From: Casimicrobium huifangae
GTDB lineage: Bacteria > Pseudomonadota > Gammaproteobacteria > Burkholderiales > Casimicrobiaceae
Direction of reading: 5' to 3'
NCBI RefSeq assembly: GCF_009746125.1
Contig: NZ_CP041352.1
Location: forward strand, 3,146,436-3,210,435
DNA: 64,000 bases
The notes beneath the pieces are model-generated. The model worked only from the letters and a program-made list of their open reading frames with translations. It was not told the origin of the DNA and did no database searches. The position numbers and the translations under genes were made by a program. Positions 1 to 8,564 of the stretch are shown here, piece after piece; position 1 is the first letter of the stretch; every line of letters begins with the position of its first letter.

Positions 1-985
1 TGAGTATTTCCACGCATGGAACGTCAAGAAAATCCGGCCGGCCGCCTTCGTAGGCCAGCACGGCTACGACACTACGCAAGAGGCATACACGCGTCTGTTG
101 TGGCTGTTTGAGGGCTTCACCAGCTACTACGACGACCTGATGCTGAAGCGCGTCGGTCTGGTGACGGACGCGGACTATCTGAAACTGATCGGGCGCCGTT
201 TGACTCAGCTGCTGCGCTCACCGGGCCGACAGCGGCAGTCGGTTGCCGACGCCAGTTTCGATGCCTGGATCAAGTATTACCGCGCCGACGAAAATGCAGT
301 GAACTCGCAGTTCAGCTACTACCTGCGCGGCAGCTTCGTGGCAATGGCACTTGATCTGATGCAACGGGCTGCGGGCGAGGACGCGCCGACGCTGGACGAC
401 CTGATGCACGCGCTGTGGCGTGAATTCGGGCAGACCGGTCGTGGCGTCCCGGAAAACCCGGAAGCATTCTTTTCACAATGGGCGCAACGGGATCTCGGGC
501 CGTTCTTCCAGCAGTACGTGAATGGCACCGAGGATCCGGACTGGGCCACGCTGTTCGCATCGTTCGGCATTGTCTACCGAACGCGCCCTGCTGCCACCGC
601 CGCCGACCGAGGCGGCCGTGACGAGTCAGACATCGCCACCAATGCCCGTACGCTTGGCATGCAGATCGGCGACGGCGGCGCGTTGCCGGTGCTCAAGCAC
701 GTGCTTGCCGGTTCTTCCGCCTGGCGGGCGGGGCTCAGTGCCGGTGACACGCTCATTGCCATCGACGGTCTGCGTGCCGGCAGTGCAACGCTCGGCAAGC
801 ACCTCGCCCGGTTCGGCAAAGGGGACCGGCTTGAGATGATGTACTTCCGGCATGACGAGCTGCGAAGTGCGACGATTGAGATCCCCGAGCCCCCGCTCGA
901 CACAGCGTGGCTTGAGGCAAAGAGCGACGATCCGCTTTGCACCGCGCGGCGGGATCGTTGGCTTGGCTCCGCTACTGCGCCGTAA
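1..985 (+). CDS. M61 family peptidase (glycyl aminopeptidase-like), C-terminal part
   Basis: The reading frame is open from base 2 and enters the window inside the zinc-binding motif HEYFH: the first complete codons read EYFHAWN. The second conserved block, WLFEGFTSYYDD, follows at visible residues 34-45, and its Glu is the expected third zinc ligand. Visible residues about 217-297 form a PDZ domain (GSSAWRAGLSAGDTLIAIDG). This order, metallopeptidase core then C-terminal PDZ, is typical of the M61 family, whose members cleave N-terminal Gly or Ala. The family is usually about 600 residues, so roughly the first half lies upstream of the window. The gene converges on the diguanylate cyclase that ends at 1005. 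Family call is firm; substrate is unknown. Confidence 0.9.
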   Translation, partial: EYFHAWNVKKIRPAAFVGQHGYDTTQEAYTRLLWLFEGFTSYYDDLMLKRVGLVTDADYLKLIGRRLTQLLRSPGRQRQSVADASFDAWIKYYRADENAVNSQFSYYLRGSFVAMALDLMQRAAGEDAPTLDDLMHALWREFGQTGRGVPENPEAFFSQWAQRDLGPFFQQYVNGTEDPDWATLFASFGIVYRTRPAATAADRGGRDESDIATNARTLGMQIGDGGALPVLKHVLAGSSAWRAGLSAGDTLIAIDGLRAGSATLGKHLARFGKGDRLEMMYFRHDELRSATIEIPEPPLDTAWLEAKSDDPLCTARRDRWLGSATAP

Positions 986-1004
986 CTCCGGCGGAGTTTA
1001 CGAC

Positions 1005-2918
1005 TCAGTCGCTGGCAACGACCGCGCGATTCTTGCCGCCCTGCTTGGCGGTGTATAGCGCCGCGTCGGCGCGGGCCAGCATCTCGGCGAAACTGCCGTC
1101 TTCGGCGACGGACGCGGCGAGCCCGACACTGCACGAACCATCCGCGAACCCGGCGTCGGCCAGACCATCCACGATACTTTGCCGCAACCGCTCGCCCATG
1201 TTGCGTGCCGTCGCAAGATCGGCCGAGTCAAGCAGCACGATGAACTCGTCACCGCCCCAGCGGCCCAGCCGATCGCGGGTACGCAAGCCGCGGGCGATGA
1301 CCAGCGCAACCTCCTGCAGCAGTTCATCACCACGGGCATGCCCGAAGCGATCATTGACGGGCTTGAGGCCGTCCACGTCAAACAGCAGTACCGCAAAAGG
1401 CCGATTCTCGATCCGCGCCCGACGGAAGCGCGCGACGGCAGTGCCTTCAATTGCCGAGCGCGACAACACGCCCGTAAGACTGTCGGTATCGGCGCGGCGG
1501 CGGAAGCGGCGTGCACGCTGCAATTGCCACACCGCGACAGAGCCAGCCAGCAGTGCAGCCAGCGCCACGACAGCAACAATCAGGCGCTGATTGAGCAGCC
1601 GCTGCTCGGTGGCCTCCAGCTGCGTTTCGCGCAGACGCGCCTCCTGCTCCAGTTGCTTTTCGCGAAACTCGCGTTCGCTGAGCCGGTGCAGATCGCCTTG
1701 CGCGGCCAGCACACCGCGCTGCAACTGGCGTTCGCTCTCGACGCGCAGGTTAAGGGCGTCACGCAGGGTATCCACCGCCTCCGCGCGCTTGCCCTCTGCC
1801 ACCAGCACATCGGCGTCGGCTTCCCGCAACATGGCAACCAGCCAGATCTCGGCGGACGGTGCCAGCGCGTCACGCGCCCGCACATAGGCTTCGCGTGCTT
1901 TCGCCGGCTTGCTCTCCCTCGCTGCAACGCGGGCATCGGCAAGATCGAGCCGGCCGCGCAGGATCGGGTCGTCAATTGCGTCACGCAATGGCATCGCCCG
2001 TTCGATCCACTGCCGCGCGATGTCAAACTCCTGCTGCTCGATGGCCAGATTCACGCGATCCAGCGCCGTAAGGAATTGACCGAGCGGATCCGCATATTCC
2101 TTAGCCTGCTGGTGACTGGCCTCCAGCAGTTGCGCCGCGCGGGACTTGAGCCCGACCGCGCGACTGGCTCGCGCGACTGCGTGTTGCGTGGTTCCGATGA
2201 ACTCCGGGTTGCCCGAGGCCGCCGCGCGATCGAGCAAAGTCTCTGCCGCAGCCAGCGCCGAAGCAGCATCACCGACCGAACGCAGCAGCTCGACGCGGCC
2301 ATAAAGAACCGCAAACGTAACCGTGTTCATCTTCTGGCCACTGCCTTCAACGATCACCATTGCCTCGTTGGACAACCGCATCGCCGCAGCGTACTCGTCC
2401 GCTTCCTGCAACAGCGTCGCGTAGGCGCTCAGCTGACGCGCCAGCTCAATCTGGTTGCCCGCTGCGCGCTGCATCTGCAGAGCCCGCTCGATCCGTTCAC
2501 GGGCCGAAGTTGGCGACTGGCGCCGCAGGGCAAGCAGCATCTGCCCGGCGAGTGCATCGAGCGACGCAATACGCGACGCGTCACCAGTCTGACGGGCCAG
2601 CTCCAGCGCCGCCTCCACCGCGGGAAGCGCAGATTCACTGCCGCCCTCGGCATAGCGGAAGTCACCGAACTGAAAGATGAGTTCAGCGATCAGTTTGGGC
2701 GGATCGCTGGCGTCGAGCCGGTTGATCGCATCGATGAGATTGGAGCGCAATGTCTGCGCACCCGCGTCACGCTGCTGCCGCAATCCGGCAAGCTCGGCAT
2801 CGGTAATCGCCGCATGCACCACACCGGCAAGCGTGGTCAGCGCGGCCAATACAAGCAGCAACACAGCATGTCGCCACCAACGTTTCGTGACGACGTCATG
2901 CGCGCATGACTTCACCAT
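1005..2918 (-). CDS. Membrane diguanylate cyclase with periplasmic TPR-like region and GGDEF domain
   Basis: The protein (637 aa) starts with a signal or anchor segment (WWRHAVLLLVLAALTTLAGVVHA). A long Ala-rich helical region with TPR-like repeats follows, then a second membrane helix (LIVAVVALAALLAGSVAVW) and a C-terminal GGDEF domain. The catalytic motif RWGGDEF is encoded at about 1242-1256, and an inhibitory I-site RTRD lies just before it, so synthesis of c-di-GMP with product inhibition is expected. I chose the start at 2918 because GAGG lies 6 nt upstream on the minus strand. Upstream in-frame ATGs (for example 2930 and 3086) have no such site, and the longest would overlap the next gene. 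The TPR-like sensor suggests a periplasmic input, but the ligand cannot be read. Confidence 0.9.
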   Translation of the reverse strand: MVKSCAHDVVTKRWWRHAVLLLVLAALTTLAGVVHAAITDAELAGLRQQRDAGAQTLRSNLIDAINRLDASDPPKLIAELIFQFGDFRYAEGGSESALPAVEAALELARQTGDASRIASLDALAGQMLLALRRQSPTSARERIERALQMQRAAGNQIELARQLSAYATLLQEADEYAAAMRLSNEAMVIVEGSGQKMNTVTFAVLYGRVELLRSVGDAASALAAAETLLDRAAASGNPEFIGTTQHAVARASRAVGLKSRAAQLLEASHQQAKEYADPLGQFLTALDRVNLAIEQQEFDIARQWIERAMPLRDAIDDPILRGRLDLADARVAARESKPAKAREAYVRARDALAPSAEIWLVAMLREADADVLVAEGKRAEAVDTLRDALNLRVESERQLQRGVLAAQGDLHRLSEREFREKQLEQEARLRETQLEATEQRLLNQRLIVAVVALAALLAGSVAVWQLQRARRFRRRADTDSLTGVLSRSAIEGTAVARFRRARIENRPFAVLLFDVDGLKPVNDRFGHARGDELLQEVALVIARGLRTRDRLGRWGGDEFIVLLDSADLATARNMGERLRQSIVDGLADAGFADGSCSVGLAASVAEDGSFAEMLARADAALYTAKQGGKNRAVVASD

Positions 2919-3063
2919 TGCCAGCCTCATGCCGACGTCATGCGAAGCGGGTGACGTCTGGCTGCGGGTCATCCCATCAGCCAGCAGCCACCCATCGCGT
3001 CGTCCCATTACTACTGCCACCTCTTGTTGCCAACATCGCGAGCCGGAAGCTCGTCGATGGACG

Positions 3064-3855
3064 CTACTTTTTTCCAGGCCCGCCACCTACAGCCGCCGCG
3101 CCCGTTGGCCCCAACGCGCGGGCTTGCACCACCAGCTTGTTGTGGGCATCAAGGAAAGCCGCAGCAATGACCTTGCCTTCGTTGGTAATCCCCCATCCGG
3201 CCGCACCGCCAAGCACCTTGCCAATCACAATGCCACCCACGCCAAGATCGGTTGCCCGTGCCGCACCGGTCGCCGCCGCCAGCTGTTCGGTCGTCTCGTT
3301 GTCAGTCAGAAGCAGAACGACCTGCGCTTCCTTGAACTTCACACCGCTGGCCACACCCGCCCAATCGCGAAGCGCAGGAATCATGCCAAGTATTGCGGCG
3401 ATACCACCGCCCGCGTTGTTCTCGCTGAAGGTCAGCGAAGGCGTCAGGGTCATGCGTGCGCCGATACCTTCGCCCTTCTTCGGTACGGTCTCCGCCTTGA
3501 GGATGCCCGCATCCTTCAGTTCCTGCTCCTGGATCGTGCCACGCAAACCGGCGGCGCGATCAACCACCCGGAAGCAGCCCGACTGCTGCATCATCACGCG
3601 GATCAGCGGCAGCGGCGTCGGCGGTAACTGGTACTGCGAGAGCACGGTGTAGCCGTTCGGGCTCTCGGCGAGTGCGATGGTGGCAATCGGTGCGTCGCAG
3701 GTCACCAGTTCCTTCGCGGCATCCTTCGGCCCGGCAGGCCCCGCCGAGCCCGACACTTTGCTGCCACCTTCGCCAAGATCGGTTTGCCGGCACGACGCGA
3801 GCGCAACGACGGCAATGGCCGCAAAAGCGATAAGCAAGACGGGGCGGGACGGCAT
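3064..3855 (-). CDS. CsgG/HfaB-like outer-membrane lipoprotein
   Basis: The predicted protein begins with a lipoprotein signal peptide ending in the lipobox LASC, so the mature protein should be lipid-anchored at a Cys. The body resembles the CsgG/HfaB family of curli-secretion and holdfast-anchor lipoproteins: a block with PLPLIRVMMQQSGCFRVVDR, a Gly/Ala-rich segment and a stretch AQVVLLLTDNETTEQLAAATG. Most of the length (263 aa) fits this family. The start at 3855 places the lipobox at a normal distance; an upstream ATG at 3885 would add ten residues. No curli subunit genes are adjacent, so a role in amyloid export is not supported here. It lies just upstream of the TPR-GGDEF gene on the same strand, and could be co-transcribed with it. 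Confidence 0.75.
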   Translation of the reverse strand: MPSRPVLLIAFAAIAVVALASCRQTDLGEGGSKVSGSAGPAGPKDAAKELVTCDAPIATIALAESPNGYTVLSQYQLPPTPLPLIRVMMQQSGCFRVVDRAAGLRGTIQEQELKDAGILKAETVPKKGEGIGARMTLTPSLTFSENNAGGGIAAILGMIPALRDWAGVASGVKFKEAQVVLLLTDNETTEQLAAATGAARATDLGVGGIVIGKVLGGAAGWGITNEGKVIAAAFLDAHNKLVVQARALGPTGAAAVGGGPGKK

Positions 3856-3957
3856 GGCAGGCAAGCAGTTACGATTTGCCCACATTTAACCCGAATACGC
3901 CGTCGCTGCGGAGCCGAATTGTCCGCACTGGCGGCGCCATCAAACGGATATCACGTC

Positions 3958-4599
3958 ATGCTGAAACTCTGGGGCCGCGTCAATTCATCCAACGTCAAGA
4001 AGGTGCGCTGGACCTGCGCCGAGCTGGACATTCCCTACGAACGCGTTGACGCCGGGCTGCACTTCGGCGTGGTCAACAGTGACGAGTACCGCGCGATGAA
4101 CCCGAACGGCATGATCCCGGTGATCGACGACGATGGTTTTGTGCTGTGGGAATCGAATGCCATCGTGCGCTACCTGTGCGCCAAGTATCCCAAGGCCCCC
4201 TTTTGGCCGGATGACTTGCATGTTCGTGGCGCCGCGGACCGCTGGATGGACTTTCAGCAAGGGACTATGGGGCCTGCATTGGGGCCGCCGTTCATGCAAC
4301 TCGTCCGTCAGCCCGAACGTGAGTGGGACATGGAAATGATCCGGCGAAACGTCGCGAAGTCTGGCGAAATTTGGCAAATCGTCGACCGCCAGCTCGGACA
4401 GACGAAGTGGCTGGCCGGTGACGAGTTCACGATGGGCGACGTGCCGCTGGGCATTCTTGCCTACACCTGGATGGAACTGCCGCTCGGCAAGGTCGGGCTG
4501 GAGCACTGTCGACCGAAGCTCACCAATGTCTGGCGCTGGTACGACCAGTTGCAGGCGATGCAGAATTACCGCGATATCGTGGTGATCGGTTTGACCTGA
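3958..4599 (+). CDS. Glutathione S-transferase family protein
   Basis: A 213-aa protein with the thioredoxin-fold N-terminal domain of GSTs. It begins MLKLWGRVNSSNVKKVRW, in which the Ser-Ser-Asn region stands where the catalytic Ser/Tyr of GSTs is found. The cis-Pro and glutathione-binding segments NPNGMIPVIDDDG and WESNAIVRYLCAKY follow. The C-terminal helical domain carries WLAGDEFTMGDVPLG, matching the conserved N-capping/hydrophobic staple motif. An in-frame extension upstream to 3784 is open but would overlap the divergent CsgG-like gene and lacks GST similarity, so the ATG at 3958 is preferred. Substrate is unknown. Confidence 0.9.
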   Translation: MLKLWGRVNSSNVKKVRWTCAELDIPYERVDAGLHFGVVNSDEYRAMNPNGMIPVIDDDGFVLWESNAIVRYLCAKYPKAPFWPDDLHVRGAADRWMDFQQGTMGPALGPPFMQLVRQPEREWDMEMIRRNVAKSGEIWQIVDRQLGQTKWLAGDEFTMGDVPLGILAYTWMELPLGKVGLEHCRPKLTNVWRWYDQLQAMQNYRDIVVIGLT

Positions 4600-4671
4600 A
4601 ATCTCGACGAAGTGCGCTGCGATCGGCACAACGGCGGTACTATCCAGAATCTCCAGGACATCTGAGCCGCC

Positions 4672-5931
4672 ATGCAGCCCACTGTCACGGCCCCGACATC
4701 GCAATTCGAACGACTGGCCAATGTCGTTGCGCTGCCAATCGGGCGCTGGGATCGCAATGCACGCCTGATTTTCTGCAACACGCCCTACCTCGCGTGGGCG
4801 GGGCGTCGACAAGAAGAATTGCTTGGCGGCACGCTGACCGCACTGTTCGGCGAAGCAGCATGGCAAGCAGCGCGCCCGGCGTTCGAGCGCGCCTTTCAGG
4901 GCGAGATCAGCAGCTACGAGCGACTGCTGACGCACGCGCCGCATCCCGAGCGCTGGGTCCGCATCCAGGTGTTCCCCGAGGCCGGCTCCGATGGCACCGT
5001 CGCGTCGGTATTCACAATCGCCACCGACATTCATCAGGATGTGGTTCAGCGCGACGCACTGATCGCCGCCCGCAAGCGGCTGGACCGCTTCACCGACAAC
5101 ATCCCGATGCCGCTGGTTTATCTCGACGTCGAGTGCCGGCTGCGCTTTGTCAACCGCGCCTGGCGCGAAATGGTGGGCGATGCCAGTGAAAACGCCCTCG
5201 GCCGCCACGTCAGCGAAGTCCGCGGCGAAGCCATCTGGCTGGAGCAGAAACCGTACTACGACAAAGCACTGGCCGGCGAGCCGTCACATTTCTCGCGATT
5301 AGTGCGCCGCATTGTGGGTGGTCCGCGCTGGATGCGCACCAGCTACTACCCGGACTTCGACGACGGCGGACACGTCGTGGGCATCTACACCCTCTCCACC
5401 GACGTGCATGAGCTGACCTCGACGCAGGAGCGACTGCGCCGGAGCCTGGAGCGCGACGCGCTCACCGACGCCCTGAGCCGGCAGACGATGATGTCCTGCA
5501 TCGAATACTCGCTGACCGACACCAAGCAGGAATACGCGCTGTTCTTCATCGATCTCGATGGTTTCAAGGCGGTCAACGACGAAAAGGGGCATCACGCCGG
5601 CGACCGTCTGCTGGCGGCTGTCGCCGCCGCGCTGCGCGGCGCGGTTCGCGCTGAGGACGCCGTCGGCCGTTTCGGTGGTGATGAGTTTCTGGTGCTCGCG
5701 CGAGGCTGCGGCCGCGCCCAGGCGCAGGCGCTGGCGGAGCAACTGCGGCGCACTGTGCAGGCCACCGCAACGGCCGCTGGCGTGAACGTCAGCGCCAGCA
5801 TCGGCTTCGCCATCGCGCCGACCGACACCCGCGACCCGGTAGCGCTGTTGCAATATGCGGATGCCGCCAAGTACAGCGGCAAGAATCGCGTGATGCCCTT
5901 GGGCAAGCCAGGCACGGACGCGCCCGGATAG
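4672..5931 (+). CDS. PAS-PAS-GGDEF diguanylate cyclase (cytoplasmic)
   Basis: The 419-aa protein has no membrane segment. Residues about 8-120 and 135-250 are two PAS-like domains, each ending in the typical TDIH/STDVH linker. The GGDEF domain follows, with metal-binding FFIDLDGFKAVND, the catalytic RFGGDEF and an upstream I-site RAED. The conserved C-terminal helix is shortened: the sequence reads YADAAKYSGKNRV where the family normally has an ADxAMYxAKxxGRN pattern, consistent with loss of about four residues in frame. This could weaken activity, although the active-site residues are intact. The PAS inputs suggest a redox, ligand or light signal, but no cofactor residue can be assigned. Confidence 0.9.
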   Translation: MQPTVTAPTSQFERLANVVALPIGRWDRNARLIFCNTPYLAWAGRRQEELLGGTLTALFGEAAWQAARPAFERAFQGEISSYERLLTHAPHPERWVRIQVFPEAGSDGTVASVFTIATDIHQDVVQRDALIAARKRLDRFTDNIPMPLVYLDVECRLRFVNRAWREMVGDASENALGRHVSEVRGEAIWLEQKPYYDKALAGEPSHFSRLVRRIVGGPRWMRTSYYPDFDDGGHVVGIYTLSTDVHELTSTQERLRRSLERDALTDALSRQTMMSCIEYSLTDTKQEYALFFIDLDGFKAVNDEKGHHAGDRLLAAVAAALRGAVRAEDAVGRFGGDEFLVLARGCGRAQAQALAEQLRRTVQATATAAGVNVSASIGFAIAPTDTRDPVALLQYADAAKYSGKNRVMPLGKPGTDAPG

Positions 5932-5988
5932 CCGCGCGCCAAGCGACCGCGGACCGATCTGCTCGTCGCTGCAAGCCCGGGAATCACA

Positions 5989-6107
5989 TCAGCTATTGTC
6001 CCAAACCGTTTATGTACAGGGCGTGGAGCCCGATTTGATAAAAAGTCGACTGAGAGACTATTTTCCTCTTTAGCCCAATAAGAATAAGGGTTTCGCGCAA
6101 AAGTCAT
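5989..6107 (+). repeat. MITE-like dispersed element, copy A (most diverged)
   Basis: This intergenic stretch shares ordered blocks with the element at 33012-33133: TCGACT, then an AT-rich run, AGCCCAAT, ATAAGG, and a terminal GCAAAAG-like end. The left end reads CAGCTATTG, a degenerate form of the CAGCTTTTT end of other copies. It is read on the plus strand here in the same orientation as the 33 kb copy. There is no coding potential. The surrounding 5932-6174 gap shows nothing else that I can identify. Confidence 0.5.
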
Positions 6108-6174
6108 AGACATCCAATCGGTATGTGCCGGATCGTCACTGCTACCCATCCCGGCAATCAATACACTGTGCGCC

Positions 6175-7068
6175 ATGCAGTCCGCCACGCCCCCCCTTCC
6201 GCCGCTTGAACAGCCCTACCTCGACCTGCTGCGCCAGGTGCGCACGCAAGGCGCGACCAAAACCGACCGCACCGGCACCGGCACGCTGTCCACCTTCGGT
6301 GCGCAGCTACGCTTTGATCTGCAGCGCGGCTTTCCGCTGATCACCACCAAAAAGGTGTTCTGGAAGGCGATCGCCTACGAATTGCTCTGGTTCCTGCGCG
6401 GGGACAGCAATGCCAAGTGGCTGCAGGAACGCGGAGTCACCATCTGGGACGAATGGGCCAAACCCGACGGCGACCTCGGCCCGGTTTACGGCGTGCAATG
6501 GCGCAGTTGGCCCACGCCGGATGGTGGACACATCGACCAGATTGCTGAAGTCGTCAAGCAACTGAAAACGACCCCTGATTCGCGCCGCATCATCGTCAGC
6601 GCGTGGAACGTGAGTGAACTCTCGAAGATGGCGCTGATGCCCTGCCATGCGTTCTTCCAGTTCTACGTCGCCGACCCGGTCGCGCCCGCAGACCGCGCAC
6701 GCGCCGCACGCGAGGGCCTGGCCGACACGCTCCCCAAGCCGCGCCTCTCCTGCCAGCTCTATCAGCGCAGCGCCGACCTCTTCCTTGGCGTGCCGTTCAA
6801 CATCGCAAGCTACGCGCTGCTCACCCACATGCTCGCGCAGCAGTGCGACCTCGACGTCGGCGAATTCATCTGGACCGGCGGCGACTGCCACATCTACCAA
6901 AACCACTTTGAACAGGTCGATCTGCAACTGACCCGCGCGCCGATTGATCCGCCGCCGACGCTCGTCATCAAACGCAAACCGGCGTCAATTTTTGACTACG
7001 AATACGAGGACTTCGAGATCGCCGGGTATCAAAGCCACGCGGCGATCAAGGCGCCGGTGGCGGTGTAG
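6175..7068 (+). CDS. thyA: Thymidylate synthase
   Basis: ThyA makes dTMP from dUMP using methylene-tetrahydrofolate. The sequence shows the full set of family motifs: [12 protein letters not shown] for phosphate and folate contacts, [19 protein letters not shown], the catalytic Cys157 in [14 protein letters not shown], and the nucleotide-binding [18 protein letters not shown]. At 297 aa it is longer than the 264-aa E. coli enzyme. The extra residues are a charged Ala/Arg-rich insert right after the catalytic strand (about residues 165-190), a position where length varies in the family. The ATG at 6175 is the natural start. The next gene begins only 3 bp after the stop, so co-transcription is likely. 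Confidence 0.97.
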   Translation: MQSATPPLPPLEQPYLDLLRQVRTQGATKTDRTGTGTLSTFGAQLRFDLQRGFPLITTKKVFWKAIAYELLWFLRGDSNAKWLQERGVTIWDEWAKPDGDLGPVYGVQWRSWPTPDGGHIDQIAEVVKQLKTTPDSRRIIVSAWNVSELSKMALMPCHAFFQFYVADPVAPADRARAAREGLADTLPKPRLSCQLYQRSADLFLGVPFNIASYALLTHMLAQQCDLDVGEFIWTGGDCHIYQNHFEQVDLQLTRAPIDPPPTLVIKRKPASIFDYEYEDFEIAGYQSHAAIKAPVAV

Positions 7069-7071
7069 GCT

Positions 7072-8028
7072 ATGCCCAACAACAGCAGTCGCTGCCCCGT
7101 ATGCGCGTCCGTTGGGGCGAAGATTCAGCCAGGCGCACTTTTCAAGCGCACAACCTGTGCGCAATGCGGTGAATTTGACATTCTGGTTGACGCCGCCAAT
7201 CAATTAGCGCAGGAAGACGCCAAAACCCGAGCACACTTGTCAGCTTGGATCAGGCAGTCTGGCAAACGACTAGTACGCACTGCGGACGTCAACGCGGCAG
7301 CGGTCTTGCGACGACCGAGTCTATTGCGACGCGCCGACGCAATGCTCCGGTTTGTCTCGCAACGAGTGCGTCTAGGTGAATCCTTTCAATACGGCACTTT
7401 CTCACATGTAGTCCCCGACGGGGTGGGGGGTGCAAGTCGACCGATAGCAAACCCGCTGTTGGCAGTCGGCTGGAATTTGGACGAAAGCGAAGCACGGTAC
7501 ATGCTGGGCGATGTCCTATGCGAAGAAATGCAGTTGCTGAGCCTTAGACCGCAGGGAGACTATTGCATTAGCCCCAAGGGCTACGTTGCACTCGAATCGA
7601 ACTCAAGTACTGCCGCTAATGTTGCGTTTTGCGCCATGTGGTTCAACGAAGAAATTCGATACCTCTTTGATGAGATCATGAAACCTGGGATAGAGGCGGC
7701 AGGATATGAGGCATTTCGCATCGATCAGAAAGAGCACAACAACAAGATTGACGACGAAATCATCGCTGCCATACGCTCGTCACGGTTTGTCGTAGCCGAC
7801 TACACCGGCGAGCGTTGCAACACTTACTACGAGGCCGGATTCGCTCATGGACTTGGCTTACCGGTCATTTTCATGGTGCGCGACGGGACACCGTTGCACT
7901 TTGATACGCGGCAGTACAACATGATTTTTTGGACGCCGGACGACCGCGCGACTGCATCCGCTCGTCTGAAAAGTCGCATACTGGCAACTCTCGGTCGTGG
8001 CCCGTTCAACCTCGAAGCTGGCGACTAG
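7072..8028 (+). CDS. Zinc-ribbon protein with nucleoside 2-deoxyribosyltransferase/TIR-like C-terminal domain
   Basis: The 318-aa protein opens with a four-Cys zinc ribbon (Cys8, Cys11, Cys29, Cys32). A middle region without clear similarity follows. From about residue 182 there is a Rossmann-like domain: AFCAMWFNEEIRYLFDEIMKP, then DEIIAAIRSSRFVVADYTG, then CNTYYEAGFAHGLGLPVIFM. This last block matches the pattern around the catalytic Glu of nucleoside 2-deoxyribosyltransferase-like folds (Glu254 here), which are also used as NAD- or nucleotide-cleaving effectors. The gene starts 3 bp after thyA and is visibly less GC-rich than its neighbours, which suggests acquisition. A base-exchange, nucleotide-hydrolysis or defence role is inference only; no sensor partner is adjacent. 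Confidence 0.65.
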   Translation: MPNNSSRCPVCASVGAKIQPGALFKRTTCAQCGEFDILVDAANQLAQEDAKTRAHLSAWIRQSGKRLVRTADVNAAAVLRRPSLLRRADAMLRFVSQRVRLGESFQYGTFSHVVPDGVGGASRPIANPLLAVGWNLDESEARYMLGDVLCEEMQLLSLRPQGDYCISPKGYVALESNSSTAANVAFCAMWFNEEIRYLFDEIMKPGIEAAGYEAFRIDQKEHNNKIDDEIIAAIRSSRFVVADYTGERCNTYYEAGFAHGLGLPVIFMVRDGTPLHFDTRQYNMIFWTPDDRATASARLKSRILATLGRGPFNLEAGD

Positions 8029-8029
8029 A

Positions 8030-8380
8030 TTGTCCATCCGCGCGATCATGATCCACGCCTCCGATACCGCTGAAGCAATGGCGTGGTACGCCCGCGCCTT
8101 TCCGCGAGCGGAGCCGAAGCGCATCGTCTGGTCGGGTGGCGAGTTCGAGTGTCTGGAGATCGACAGTGTCCAGATCGAGTTTCATCCGGCCGACGAAAAG
8201 GTCACCGCCGGTGCCGCTGGCAGCGTGGTGTACTGGGCCACCGACGATTTCGATGCGACGCTCGCGCACCTGCAATCGCTCGGCGCCGCGCTCTATCGCG
8301 GCCCCGGCCGCATCGAAAACGGCGAACAAATGTGCCAGGTGCGCGACCCGTGGGGCAATTGCATCGGGTTGCGCGGGTGA
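8030..8380 (+). CDS. VOC superfamily (glyoxalase/bleomycin-resistance fold) protein
   Basis: A 116-aa protein with one VOC module pair: IRAIMIHASDTAEAMAWYARAFP at the start, a middle strand WSGGEFECLEIDSVQIEFHP, and the terminal VRDPWGNCIGLRG typical of this fold. It probably dimerises to make a metal or ligand site. I place the start at the TTG at 8030, because translation from there gives the usual first strand; the ATG at 8048 would cut into it. The start lies two bases after the upstream gene's stop, so the two are probably translated from one message. The substrate cannot be deduced. Confidence 0.8.
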   Translation: MSIRAIMIHASDTAEAMAWYARAFPRAEPKRIVWSGGEFECLEIDSVQIEFHPADEKVTAGAAGSVVYWATDDFDATLAHLQSLGAALYRGPGRIENGEQMCQVRDPWGNCIGLRG

Positions 8381-8405
8381 GCGAGTAGACAGACAGTTTG
8401 TTCGC

Positions 8406-8421
8406 GGGCAACGCGTTGCCC
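8406..8421. repeat. Perfect 16-bp palindrome GGGCAACGCGTTGCCC
   Basis: The palindrome lies in the gap 8381-8564. A close relative, GTGGGCAACGAGTTGCCCAC, occurs at 20216-20235, so this is a dispersed hairpin unit rather than a local operator. It has no following T-run, so a simple intrinsic terminator is unlikely. Confidence 0.55.
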
Positions 8422-8564
8422 ATCGTGGGAAGGCGTGCAGCTCAACAGAAATTATTACCGGCGATGAGCGTTTTCAGCGCAACTCCGTGCGTTTGAAGGT
8501 GACGCACTGCGCCCTGCGTTCCCGTGGGCGCGGCGACGGAAATCCATCACACCCGGAGAACCCC

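Noticed and set aside
1179-2909. Plus-strand frame of 576 residues opposite the TPR-GGDEF gene
   Set aside because: It is the antisense of a gene with clear GGDEF and membrane segments, and has no recognisable domain.
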